A model generated the notes under the pieces. That model worked only from the letters and a program-made list of their open reading frames with translations. It did no database searches and was not told the origin of the DNA. Positions 38,832-46,784 of a stretch of 49,954 nucleotides of DNA are shown in pieces. Within the stretch, counting starts at the first letter, position 1. Every line of letters begins with the position of its first letter. Origin of the DNA: Candidatus Nanoarchaeia archaeon (GTDB lineage Archaea; Nanobdellota; Nanobdellia; Woesearchaeales; WJIZ01). A program made the position numbers and the translations under genes. The stretch covers positions 1 to 49,954 of the forward strand of contig JANQND010000029.1 of NCBI GenBank assembly GCA_028279765.1. Direction: 5' to 3'.

Positions 38832-39539
38832 TCATATCAGCTCAATATAAAAATAATACAACTCGCTTGCAGAGCTTTGGTTAGTGTTATCAGGTACGAT
38901 GAGCTGGTAGTCATACGTTTCATTATTGAAGCCCTGAACAGAGTTCTCAAGCAGGCTGGTGTAAATCAGCTTTTTGTCAGCAAGGATAAGCTCTGAGAAA
39001 TTATCCGACTGGCTCTGTCCGCCAACGTTCAGGTAAGTAGAATAACAACTGTTTGCTGAGATAAGGGTATCTCCTGCATAAAACTGAGCATGTGTAGTTA
39101 AGTTAAAGGTTTTATTGATGCTGTCCTCATCTGCAGAGGCAAACCCAAGCTCTGATTCCTCCGTAGAGATATTCGCAGGGCTCGCGCAGGAAACCGTGGA
39201 CCAGCCAACCAGCGTGTTCTGCCTGGTTGCATAAACTTCACCCTGAACCGTCGTTAAGGTCCAATCATAGAGGCTGGTATTCTTTGAGTCCTGCAGAGCG
39301 AATTTCCCGGTAATATTTCCGACAAATCCTTTCCACCGTGGGTTCTGCGTTGTTGCATCAAAATTAACCGTGCTAACAGTGCCTCCGCTGGTGTTAAGCT
39401 GGGTGCCTATCTCAATAGGTGGCTGCTCTGATGAAATATTAGAGAGGACATCTACAGCGGTAGGCTCAATAGCATAAGCAGCGCTAAGCAATACAAGCGA
39501 CAGAATACAAAATCCTAGCATTCTATGCTTCTCATCCAT
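38832..39539 (-). CDS. Secreted W-GF-GN-TG domain protein 1
   Basis: 235 residues from ATG 39539, which opens a signal peptide (MLGFCILSLVLLSAAYA). It shares with the genes at 40257, 41104 and the end of 43353 the pattern PRWKGFVGNITGKFALQDSK, NTSLYDWTLTTVQGEVYATR, and near the C terminus NETYDYQLIVP followed by YYFYIELI. The start overlaps the regulator gene by eight bases, so they are co-expressed. Numerous N-x-S/T sites suggest glycosylation. Secreted or surface-bound; no membrane anchor is visible after the signal. Function unknown. Confidence 0.75.
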   Translation of the reverse strand: MDEKHRMLGFCILSLVLLSAAYAIEPTAVDVLSNISSEQPPIEIGTQLNTSGGTVSTVNFDATTQNPRWKGFVGNITGKFALQDSKNTSLYDWTLTTVQGEVYATRQNTLVGWSTVSCASPANISTEESELGFASADEDSINKTFNLTTHAQFYAGDTLISANSCYSTYLNVGGQSQSDNFSELILADKKLIYTSLLENSVQGFNNETYDYQLIVPDNTNQSSASELYYFYIELI

Positions 39540-40041
39540 TTTTGAGTGTTGCCCTCCTGCAAACGGTCCAAATCGTCCGATCATCCTTGCCAAGCAAGGC
39601 TGCAATATCCCGGTAGCGAAGCGAATACCTCTCTCTAAGGTACATGCACAAATGCTCCAGAAAACTCAGATGGCGATCAGAAAAAATACGTAAATCAACA
39701 AAATACTTGCTCTGCTCAATCTCCAGCCTCTCCTTCTTCTTAATACAAGCAGTATGGTACGTATTCCAGATTGTGCGCTGATCCCTTCCCAAAAGATTCG
39801 CTATCTGTGCATAGGAGTATCGTTCTTCTTCGACAAGGAATTTAACAAAAGCCTGCAGCGGGCTAAGCTGCGAGCGAAAAACAGAAACAGGAACCCTTAT
39901 TGCTTTCTTCTTTTTGTTCTGTACAAGATAGCGGTGCAGGTCATGCTCAGTAATCTGGTGCTGTTCCCTAAGTGTTTCAAGCAGAGATGCAATTACTTCA
40001 GTCTGAGAATTTTCACTTTTTTCCCCGCTTTGTTTACCCAT
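39532..40041 (-). CDS. Regulator with two tandem HTH repeats
   Basis: 169 residues. Two repeats align without gaps: about 51-100 (RYSYAQIANLLGRDQRTIWN) and 115-164 (RYSLRYRDIAALLGKDDRTI). Each has a long helix, then a helix-turn-helix with the signature IA-LLG-D-RTIW. This resembles sigma/homeodomain-like repeats seen in regulators of surface genes. N-terminal 45 residues are a helical tail. The gene starts right at a candidate operator (direct repeats at 40041 and 40081) and overlaps a secreted-protein gene. Probably an autoregulated transcription factor. Confidence 0.72.
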   Translation of the reverse strand: MGKQSGEKSENSQTEVIASLLETLREQHQITEHDLHRYLVQNKKKKAIRVPVSVFRSQLSPLQAFVKFLVEEERYSYAQIANLLGRDQRTIWNTYHTACIKKKERLEIEQSKYFVDLRIFSDRHLSFLEHLCMYLRERYSLRYRDIAALLGKDDRTIWTVCRRATLKNG

Positions 40042-40093
40042 TATGTAAGTAAAATAAAGTTAAATATACAAATATACTTATTATGTAAGTAAA
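40041..40093 (-). promoter_or_regulatory. Direct repeats at the promoter of the tandem-HTH gene
   Basis: TTATGTAAGTAAA occurs at 40041-40053 and again at 40081-40093, exact, 40 bases apart. The first overlaps the start codon. The second is part of TACTTA-ttatg-TAAGTA, a palindrome. A minus-strand TATA-like GTATATTTAAC lies between them near 40060-40070. Likely operator. Confidence 0.5.
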
Positions 40094-40189
40094 TCAGTTT
40101 ATAAAAATATCGAAAAGAAAGGAATAGCAGGAAAAAAGCAGGCAGTAATAAGGAAAAAGTAGGAAAAGAACGAGAAACAGAGTAGAAAT

Positions 40190-40256
40190 AGTTATTCTAA
40201 GAAGTTAAAAAGAGAACAAAGAGAAAAAGAAAAGAAAAAATAGAGGCTGAAAAAAA
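40190..40256 (-). terminator. T-rich terminator
   Basis: Downstream of the secreted-protein gene at 40257 on the minus strand lie several oligo-T runs (T7, T6, TTTTCTTTTCTTTTT), typical of archaeal termination. Confidence 0.4.
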
Positions 40257-41093
40257 TTAAATCAGCTCAATATAAAAGTAGTATGCGATGTCGTCAACCG
40301 TCACACCAGATCCAGTCAATCCATTCATAGGAAGGATCATCTGGAAGTCATAGGTCTCATTTGGATTGAAACCCATGGAGTCGTTCTGGATAATGGATGC
40401 ATACGTTAATTTTGGCCTGTATCGTGCCGATCCGGTGTATCCTAGACCAATACCGTCCCAGGTAGTTCCGTCTTTAAGAACAACCTGTGTCCAGTTCTGT
40501 CCGATTCCAGAGTTAGTGTCGTTTCGGTTCAGGTTCGCACCCAGGCAAGAGCCAGGGCTAATCGTTACTTCCTCTCCAATATCAAAGGCACTGAAGCTAA
40601 CACCTGTAGTGAACGTTTTTGACATGGAATCCTCGTTTGATGACGCTCCATAAGAGATCGAGTGATTCATGAACTCCTCTTCCTGCGTCAGATTCGCTGA
40701 ACTGGCGCAAACAAGATTTTCCCAGTTCGGTATGTCATTTACGCTCTCACCGTGTCGCGATGCATAAACCTCACCTGTGGTGGTTGCAATGGTCCAATCA
40801 TACAATGCAAATCCCTTAGAGTCCTGCAGTGCAAAACTACCAGTGATATTTCCAACAAATCCAGCCCATTTAAGCGTAGGCTGCTTTTCATGGATGTTAA
40901 TCGTATAGATATAACCTCTGGTTCTATTGGTCACCTGACCTATAGGGTATGCATTCGTAGAGTTGCTTATCAAAGTGAACGAAGATGGCTTTGATGGCTC
41001 TGCTGAGTTTGCAGCGTAGACCAGAGTGCTGAATACAACCATAAGCGCAATCACAATGAGTGATGTTATCCGGGAATTGGTTTTATACTTCAT
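40257..41093 (-). CDS. Secreted W-GF-GN-TG domain protein 2
   Basis: 278 residues from ATG 41093, behind GAGGTGAGAG. Signal peptide: NSRITSLIVIALMVVFSTLV then cleavage near AANS. The shared core reads LKWAGFVGNITGSFALQDSK, FALYDWTIATTTGEVYASRH and, at the end, NETYDFQMILP and YYFYIELI. It is the second gene of an operon with protein 3, 10 bases apart. Several NxS/T sites. It may be a surface or shed protein; no anchor seen. Function unknown. Confidence 0.78.
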   Translation of the reverse strand: MKYKTNSRITSLIVIALMVVFSTLVYAANSAEPSKPSSFTLISNSTNAYPIGQVTNRTRGYIYTINIHEKQPTLKWAGFVGNITGSFALQDSKGFALYDWTIATTTGEVYASRHGESVNDIPNWENLVCASSANLTQEEEFMNHSISYGASSNEDSMSKTFTTGVSFSAFDIGEEVTISPGSCLGANLNRNDTNSGIGQNWTQVVLKDGTTWDGIGLGYTGSARYRPKLTYASIIQNDSMGFNPNETYDFQMILPMNGLTGSGVTVDDIAYYFYIELI

Positions 41094-41103
41094 TTCTCTC
41101 ACC

Positions 41104-41979
41104 TCACTCCAACTCCACAAAGAAGTTATATTCTGTCGTTGAGGTATCTCCAGCACTACCCTTTTCTGTGACTATCATAGCAAAGTCCCAGATATTGCCG
41201 TCAAAACCGGGCGTGTCTCGCTCAAAGTCCACAATAGCGGTGAACAGTAAAGCGTGATTGGTGTTGTCATAAAGAAGGACTTCCTGATAGTTACCTCCGG
41301 CTACTGAACCAAGTGCCGCAGTCGGCTCCAGATCACCAGATCCTCCATACGTAGATGCTGTTGTAGAGTTGTACAAAGCAAGGGAGGGGCATTCATCATT
41401 ATTCAGTGTCCCATTAATATACGCTGTTCCAGAGTAAAAGGAAGGGAAGGATCGTGCGGCAGTTCGAAGGAAGGTATTATTTACAGAATCAACAGCACCC
41501 TGCTTCATGCCTGCTGCACTCACGGTCGCGGTCGCGGTATCAAAGTCAGTATCCCATCCCTCTAGCTCTCCGTAATGAAGGAAAACAGTAGTATCTCCTT
41601 TAGTATAATTCCAGCAGGTAATATTCGTGGTCTGGCTGGGTGATCCCCACTGTGGGACTCCTGTATACTCTGTTGCATAGACCTCTCCCTTAGGATTGGC
41701 TACGGTCCACGAGTATAGCCTCGATCCATCAGAGGTATCTAATGCGATAGTACCAGTGACGTTCCCATAGAAGCCCGCCCAGGATTGCGAGGCAGAGCTT
41801 CCTGTGACAGAGAGCTGGGTAATGTTTCCGGCAAGCGCGCTGATATTCGATCTCGTGGTTGCTGTCCTGGAGGTCGAATTCTGTGGAGTAAGCGTATCCG
41901 TACCTTCAGGAAGTGCAAGAACGAAGAGTGCGCCCGCAAAAAGCGTGAGCACAACGAGTAAGAATAATTTGTTATTCAT
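41104..41979 (-). CDS. Secreted W-GF-GN-TG domain protein 3
   Basis: 291 residues. Signal peptide NKLFLLVVLTLFAGALFVLA. The shared core is QSWAGFYGNVTGTIALDTSD, LYSWTVANPKGEVYATEYTG and, near the end, WDFAMIVTEKG with YNFFVELE. Between core and end lie about 100 residues with the pattern GAVDSVNNTFLRTAARSFPS. GAGGTGA eight bases before the ATG is a good ribosome site, and a TATA box lies at 42081-42090. First gene of the operon with protein 2. Probably surface located; function unknown. Confidence 0.78.
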   Translation of the reverse strand: MNNKLFLLVVLTLFAGALFVLALPEGTDTLTPQNSTSRTATTRSNISALAGNITQLSVTGSSASQSWAGFYGNVTGTIALDTSDGSRLYSWTVANPKGEVYATEYTGVPQWGSPSQTTNITCWNYTKGDTTVFLHYGELEGWDTDFDTATATVSAAGMKQGAVDSVNNTFLRTAARSFPSFYSGTAYINGTLNNDECPSLALYNSTTASTYGGSGDLEPTAALGSVAGGNYQEVLLYDNTNHALLFTAIVDFERDTPGFDGNIWDFAMIVTEKGSAGDTSTTEYNFFVELE

Positions 41980-42080
41980 CGTGATGTCACCTCATAAGAG
42001 AATAAAAAAGAACTCAGTAGTCCTATAGACTTTGATCCCATTTTCATTTGCGTTTTCATTTTATCTGTTTGACCCTCTTT

Positions 42081-42090
42081 TTATATAGCA
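42081..42090 (-). promoter_or_regulatory. TATA box of the gene at 41104
   Basis: TGCTATATAA on the minus strand, about 100 bases upstream of the gene start, giving a leader of about 75 nt. Confidence 0.45.
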
Positions 42091-42106
42091 TATGTACTAT
42101 AAATCA

Positions 42107-42307
42107 TCAGCCTCCTCTTTTCTTTATTCGAGACATGCGCTCGATATTTTTTGAGTTGATGATGATCGTGCCAAGCCTGCCAACAACTTTGACAAAATTC
42201 CCTTCTACAGATTCCAATCGGCCTCGTGCTATTTTTAGCTGATTTCCATCTCGATATGGTGCCTTTATCTCGGCTCCGATGAAATCAGTGAAGAGTGTTT
42301 GGTCCAT
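42107..42307 (-). CDS. Small Sm-like/SH3-like beta protein
   Basis: 66 residues: FIGAEIKAPYRDGNQLKIAR, GRLESVEGNFVKVVGRLGTI, INSKNIERMSRI. Five predicted strands with the G-x-L-x-x-V-x-G-x-F-V-K-V pattern resemble LSm-type and related small RNA-binding barrels. An RNA-binding role is plausible but weak. It is a single gene between the surface operons and a coiled-coil gene. TATA-like TATATTTTATATAG upstream. Tail is basic. Confidence 0.55.
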   Translation of the reverse strand: MDQTLFTDFIGAEIKAPYRDGNQLKIARGRLESVEGNFVKVVGRLGTIIINSKNIERMSRIKKRGG

Positions 42308-42525
42308 TTTTTGTTTATTTTGTCTACCTATATAAAATATAGGAAACTGAATGATATTTTAGTAAATTATTATACAAATGTGTATACCTCTATATAAATG
42401 TTTCGTAGAAAATATAGTCTACAGAATATACTTTTTATAAATGAGAGGAGCATAAACGAAGAAAAATCTGCTGAAAATATCCCAATTATAGAAATAGTAG
42501 CGAGCAGTAGGAAATAAAGCAGGGG

Positions 42526-43263
42526 TTAAAATTTCTTTTTAATCTCGTCAATTTCTGAGAATTTCTTCTTAATGGCGTCTGCCTGTCCTTTTATCTTTTT
42601 CTCAGTATCAGTAAAAAGTGCTTGCTTTTCCTCAATCTCTTTCTTTAATGAGATCCATTGCTTTTCCAGGCTCGCAAGATCAGCCATCATTGATGTAATA
42701 TCTTTTTCGACAGTATCCTTTATGTCCTCTGAAGTGTTATGGTTACTATTTTCCTTTAGATGAGCAATGATTCCCTTAGAAGAAAACTCTTTCTCAATAT
42801 CTTCAATGGAGGTACCCTCATTTATTTTCTTGATAAGTTTGGATAGATAAAGGCGCTCATCCAGCACTTTTTGCTTTTCAGGCTCAGGTGCAGAAGGCTC
42901 CTGTTTTTTTTCAGCTGCAGGCTTTGCTTCCTCAGCTACAGGTGGCAACTCATCAGGTGCAGGTTCTTCCTTTTTTTCAGCGGCGCTGGAGTCATCGCCA
43001 TCGCCATCAGACGGTGGATCCGCTTTCGCATCTGAAGCAGGTGCATCCTCTGTCTTTCCCTCAGCAGGAGCTGCGTCTCCTTCAGCAGCAGCACCCTCTT
43101 TCTTTTCTTCAGGTTTTTCCTCAGAAGAGTCATCTTTTTTCTCTTCCTCTTTCTTATCTTGCGGAAGAGAAGGAAGTTCGTCCGGAACTTCCTCTTTTCC
43201 ATCACCACCTTCCTTACTCTCAGAATCCTCTTTTTTATTTTTACTTAGATTAAGAATAGGCAT
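42526..43263 (-). CDS. Acidic disordered protein with C-terminal coiled coil
   Basis: 245 residues. Residues 1-130 are Glu/Ala/Pro/Asp/Lys-rich and low in complexity (for example KKEEEKKDDSSEEKPEEKKE), so disordered. Residues 130-245 are a coiled coil (DERLYLSKLIKKINEGTSIE, then ISLKKEIEEKQALF). It resembles the protein at 46785 in plan but in reverse order. Its start is preceded by GGAGGGG-type sequence on the minus strand. Such proteins may be scaffolds; function not identifiable. Confidence 0.7.
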   Translation of the reverse strand: MPILNLSKNKKEDSESKEGGDGKEEVPDELPSLPQDKKEEEKKDDSSEEKPEEKKEGAAAEGDAAPAEGKTEDAPASDAKADPPSDGDGDDSSAAEKKEEPAPDELPPVAEEAKPAAEKKQEPSAPEPEKQKVLDERLYLSKLIKKINEGTSIEDIEKEFSSKGIIAHLKENSNHNTSEDIKDTVEKDITSMMADLASLEKQWISLKKEIEEKQALFTDTEKKIKGQADAIKKKFSEIDEIKKKF

Positions 43264-43352
43264 ATACGTACCCCTCCAAAGAACTCAACTACACAATTCA
43301 ATTTAAATAACTTTGTAACAATTTCAAAGTTATAAAAGAATACGGGAGCAGT

Positions 43353-46028
43353 TTACTTAATTTCTCCATATAAGGCAACAGAAGTCGTTGTTGCACTCAA
43401 ATACTTGCGCAGTGCAGCAGGTACCCGTATTTCGTAATCATACGTGCCATGAGCTCCAACAAGATTATCCCTGGCAACAGTAATGAAGACAACATCCTCT
43501 TTATCCACAGAGTCAAATTCTCCTGCTGTTCCTCCATCATTATCATCGCTGCTGTCCCACAAAATCCCGGTAAAGAAAGTACTGGTGTTCGTACTGTTTA
43601 TGATCGGAACATAATAGAGAGTTTTGCTGAAAATAGTAAAATTATATTCGGTAATTGCTAATCCTGCAGAGGTATACGTATTATTCACGGAGTCGGTAAA
43701 GTTTGACGTCTTGATAAGGGAATCAATCTCAACGAAATCCCCTATTCGCGTCGCATTGCTCAGGTTTCTGCCAAAAGAAGCAAGAGAATTAAAATTAATA
43801 GAACTATCAGAATCAGCAATAAAAATATTACTCTCACTGGTATTTGATACTGACCACACAACAAGGGAATTCGTGTTATTTCCCTGAAGAACAAGTGACC
43901 CGGTAATATTTCCAACCAGTGTATGCCAGATAACAATACTAAAGCTTCCGGTAGCTTTAGTCTGAGAAAGTCCATCAAACGCAGTAATATTCCAGGTCCA
44001 TGTTCCTGTAGAGGTAGCATTAAATGAGGTACTATTATAAATATCTGCAAAGCGCGAAGTTGCATTCACATTGTCCACAATAATACTTCCGTTAGGAGCG
44101 GTGATAGTGAAATTCACCCAGGAGAGATTGTTATAATCATCTGTTACATTGGCATAAATATAGACCAGCTGATTTTCGATTGGTAAGGATGGCGAGGGAG
44201 CATGAGAGTTAATAACTGGGGGAAGATTAAGATTTATTTCTCTTGTCTCCGAAGTATTGATGTTCCCAGCCCTATCCTGGGTATATGCAGTAACCGTATG
44301 TAATCCTCCTGAAAGGCCGGTAAAGTTGTTCTCTCTGATTTTTGAAGAACTATTTGCATACAGAGCAGAAACCTCTTCAATGCTAAGGGAGCGATTGAAG
44401 ATCATTAAGTCATCGATAGTTCCATTGAATCGGTTCGCACTGATACTTCCTTCTCTTCCAATAAATGATCCGCTTGTTGTCGTATCATTAATCAAAAGAA
44501 TAGAAGAAGTATCCGAGTCAAAATTATCTCCATCTAGATAATACAAGAAATGAGATCCATTAAAGACAAATCCTACAAAATACCATTCGTTTTCATTGAG
44601 GGTAATGGCAGCTGAAGTTGGAGTGAAGCCTGCAGAGCCGTCACCTGAATGGATAGCATAATACACCGTTGAAGCAGGTTTTCGAATAGAGATTGCAAGC
44701 CCTTCGTTGGTATCATATCCCCCCCACAGCACATTGTAGCTTTGATGAGCTGCAATGTTCACCCATGCAAACACTGATAGTTCCTGAGCAATTCCGTAGA
44801 CTGATGTTCCGACATCAATATAGTCCCCATCTCCATCCAAAGATACTCCTTTGCCCAAATACCCTCCCTCTGTAATTGTTGGATCATCAATAAACGTACC
44901 ATTATTTCTCTCAATATAATCAAACACATGTGTACCATTATTCTCATCCATCCTCCACCAGGAAACCAAACTATCATCAAAATTAACAAATGTAGATACT
45001 TCGTAATCATCAGCAGAAGAAACATTCACAAAAATATCGGGATGATTTTGTGTGGAGCCATTCGTAGGCGTAGGCAAAACAAGGGAAGAGTTTGGAACAA
45101 CAGTATCAACAACAACATATCTTGTTAAGGTACTCAACCCTCCAGTAATATTCTGACCATAAATGGTGATAGAATGATTGTCATCCAAAAGCCCTGTGAA
45201 ATTGCGTTGAAAATGTCTTGCAGTGGTGTTTATATAAAGAGCGAGGGCTTCATCAGCAGTTAAACTCCTATTAAAGATGATAACATCATCAATAGTGCCA
45301 TTCATTCGATCATTCGAAAGCTCTGCATCTGCTCCAATCAAGATATCATTATTGTCAAAAAAGCTGGTATCGCTTGAGCCCGTTCCCGCAGGGCTGCCAT
45401 CGAAATAGAAGGTAAGTGTTGTTCCTTCTCTAGTCACACCTATTTGATGCCAATTTCCGTCTCGAAAAGTTACGGTATTTGAATGTCTCGATAGATCTGC
45501 GCTGTCGAAAAACAATAAAGTATTTGTCGACTGAGAACCAAAATACCAATCTGGTTCCCCCCCGCCTCTCTTAGTTATAAAAGCGACATTCGCAGTTGTA
45601 CTCGTATTTATCCACATAAAAATGCTAAAGTCTGTAGAATGAAAATCCATTTGATCGTTATCTGGTATTGCAAGATAATCTCCATCTCCATCAAGAAAAA
45701 AACCATTACCGAGAACCCCGGTGCTTGTTTGCTGTGCGTCACCGACGAGTGAAGCGTTATGATTGCCAAAATAATCAACAACATCTCCTGAACCGTTGAG
45801 ATCATCCATCCTCCACCAACCAACAATTGATTCATCAAAATCAATAAACACTGACACGTTAACGGCATCACTAGCAGATGCATTCACATAAATCCAGTCA
45901 ACATTCCGGTAAGATTCATCAGAAGCTGAATTGCTCTCAAAAACTACCGAAATACTGTAAATTATTGAAAACGAGGCAAGAGCTAACAAGAGCACCAGTA
46001 CTCCTCTCCTCAAAAAGGTCTTCTTCAT
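43353..46028 (-). CDS. Large surface protein, two LamG domains and a W-GF-GN-TG-type domain
   Basis: 891 residues. A signal peptide (VLVLLLALASFSIIYSISVV) is followed by two LamG/concanavalin-like domains, each opening with WWRMDD or WWRMDEN and containing DGDGDYL or DGDGDYI, then GNWHQIGVTREGTTLTFYFD and NEWYFVGFVFNGSHFLYYLD, and NGTIDDVIIFNRSL / NGTIDDLMIFNRSL. Between are Ig-like linkers (VVDTVVPNSSLVLPTPTNG). The last 180 residues start LVGNITGSLVLQGNNTNSLV, related to the family at 38832-41979. LamG domains bind sugars or proteins, so an adhesin is likely. Many N-x-S/T sites. Coupled to the small gene at 46025. Confidence 0.85.
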   Translation of the reverse strand: MKKTFLRRGVLVLLLALASFSIIYSISVVFESNSASDESYRNVDWIYVNASASDAVNVSVFIDFDESIVGWWRMDDLNGSGDVVDYFGNHNASLVGDAQQTSTGVLGNGFFLDGDGDYLAIPDNDQMDFHSTDFSIFMWINTSTTANVAFITKRGGGEPDWYFGSQSTNTLLFFDSADLSRHSNTVTFRDGNWHQIGVTREGTTLTFYFDGSPAGTGSSDTSFFDNNDILIGADAELSNDRMNGTIDDVIIFNRSLTADEALALYINTTARHFQRNFTGLLDDNHSITIYGQNITGGLSTLTRYVVVDTVVPNSSLVLPTPTNGSTQNHPDIFVNVSSADDYEVSTFVNFDDSLVSWWRMDENNGTHVFDYIERNNGTFIDDPTITEGGYLGKGVSLDGDGDYIDVGTSVYGIAQELSVFAWVNIAAHQSYNVLWGGYDTNEGLAISIRKPASTVYYAIHSGDGSAGFTPTSAAITLNENEWYFVGFVFNGSHFLYYLDGDNFDSDTSSILLINDTTTSGSFIGREGSISANRFNGTIDDLMIFNRSLSIEEVSALYANSSSKIRENNFTGLSGGLHTVTAYTQDRAGNINTSETREINLNLPPVINSHAPSPSLPIENQLVYIYANVTDDYNNLSWVNFTITAPNGSIIVDNVNATSRFADIYNSTSFNATSTGTWTWNITAFDGLSQTKATGSFSIVIWHTLVGNITGSLVLQGNNTNSLVVWSVSNTSESNIFIADSDSSINFNSLASFGRNLSNATRIGDFVEIDSLIKTSNFTDSVNNTYTSAGLAITEYNFTIFSKTLYYVPIINSTNTSTFFTGILWDSSDDNDGGTAGEFDSVDKEDVVFITVARDNLVGAHGTYDYEIRVPAALRKYLSATTTSVALYGEIK

Positions 46029-46216
46029 CTCTTCTTTCTCCCTCTTTTTTGCTCCTCTTCCTGCACCAGCACATAGACTTTCTTCCCAATAAACTTCGCA
46101 GGAAGATAGATTCTGCCCGAGCTGCTGTTTGCGCGCTTTACCTCAACTTCATGAATCTCAGAGAACTCAATAGGCTTAACTTCAATCTTTCCAGAAACTT
46201 TCCGTGCCGCATTCAT
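46025..46216 (-). CDS. DUF2080-like small protein (AbrB-like)
   Basis: 63 residues: VSGKIEVKPIEFSEIHEVEV, then SGRIYLPAKFIGKKVYVLVQ. The RIYLPAKFIGKKVYV part matches DUF2080 (described as a putative transposon-encoded, AbrB-like family). AbrB-like proteins bind DNA or act as antitoxins. It overlaps the LamG gene by four bases and its start codon overlaps a three-copy palindrome array, so autoregulation of the surface operon is likely. Basic tail (EEEQKRGRKKR). The call rests on motif similarity. Confidence 0.65.
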   Translation of the reverse strand: MNAARKVSGKIEVKPIEFSEIHEVEVKRANSSSGRIYLPAKFIGKKVYVLVQEEEQKRGRKKR

Positions 46217-46241
46217 AGCTACTAATAGCTATTTATAGCTA
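46216..46241 (-). promoter_or_regulatory. Three TAGCTA palindromes at 10-base spacing
   Basis: TAGCTA at 46216-46221, 46226-46231 and 46236-46241, each exact and one helical turn apart, starting at the A of the DUF2080-like start codon. A minus-strand TATA-like TTTTAATAC lies just beyond (46244-46253). This looks like an operator for a multimeric DNA-binding protein. Confidence 0.55.
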
Positions 46242-46256
46242 AAGTATTAAAAGGTT

Positions 46257-46290
46257 GCGGAAAAGAAAAGAAAAGAAAAGAAAAAAGAAC
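46257..46290 (-). terminator. AAAAG repeat; T-rich terminator on the minus strand
   Basis: AAAAG repeated at least four times (46261-46280) plus A6, i.e. TTTTC runs on the minus strand about 90 bases after the gene at 46382. Simple repeat that could serve as terminator. Confidence 0.35.
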
Positions 46291-46381
46291 GAATAATTCC
46301 AAAAAATTCCAAAAGGGAGCTAGAGGAGCAAAGAACAAGAAGGCCTCAATTAAAGAGAAAAATTATCGTCGAAAAACTGCT

Positions 46382-46783
46382 CTAAAGCCATCTCTTGCTC
46401 TTAGCAACAAGTTTTTTCAGCACGCTAATATCAACATCATCTAGGCTCTTTAGGTACAGGCATCCTTTTCCTGTACGATGCTTTCCGAGTTTTTTAAGAA
46501 GAGCCTGCTCATCATTAATGTTATACATGACATAGAGAGTAAGGTTTGCTTTTCCGGGTGAAAATCCGGCAGTAAACCATTCAAACTCATCTCCGTTCTT
46601 TCTTTTATAAGAATACTTGCCAAAGCCGATAATGTTCACTCCCCATATTTTCGGCTTTTTGCCGGTAATACCCTGAAAAAGAGGAATTAATGTTTTACTG
46701 TCTTCTTTTCTTTTTTTATTCTCAATAGAATTAACGAACGCACTAACACTTTTGCTTGTCTCGGTGTTAACTAATGTTTTCAT
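46382..46783 (-). CDS. DUF1801 domain protein
   Basis: 133 residues from ATG 46783. Features: VNSIENKKRKEDSKTLIPLF near the start, IWGVNIIGFGKYSYKRKNGD, EFEWFTAGFSPGKANLTLYV and HRTGKGCLYLKSLDDVDISV. These match the DUF1801 (YdhG-like) pattern, a small protein family of the bacterial and archaeal cytoplasm with unknown role (some related to iron or frataxin-like folds). The start lies one base after the stop of the coiled-coil gene at 46785, so it is coupled. An upstream in-frame start lies inside that gene and is unlikely. Confidence 0.8.
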   Translation of the reverse strand: MKTLVNTETSKSVSAFVNSIENKKRKEDSKTLIPLFQGITGKKPKIWGVNIIGFGKYSYKRKNGDEFEWFTAGFSPGKANLTLYVMYNINDEQALLKKLGKHRTGKGCLYLKSLDDVDISVLKKLVAKSKRWL

Positions 46784-46784
46784 T

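Noticed and set aside
42308-42525. Gene or RNA in the 218-base gap
   Set aside because: AT-rich, with several TATA-like stretches but no coding frame or strong hairpin.
42888-43253. Forward frame across the acidic protein
   Set aside because: Composition (Gln, Leu, Pro, His repeats) is the mirror of the disordered Glu/Pro-rich region; no start signal.
46261-46287. AAAAG tandem repeat as a regulatory repeat
   Set aside because: A simple low-complexity A/G tract after a gene; best explained as terminator-like sequence.
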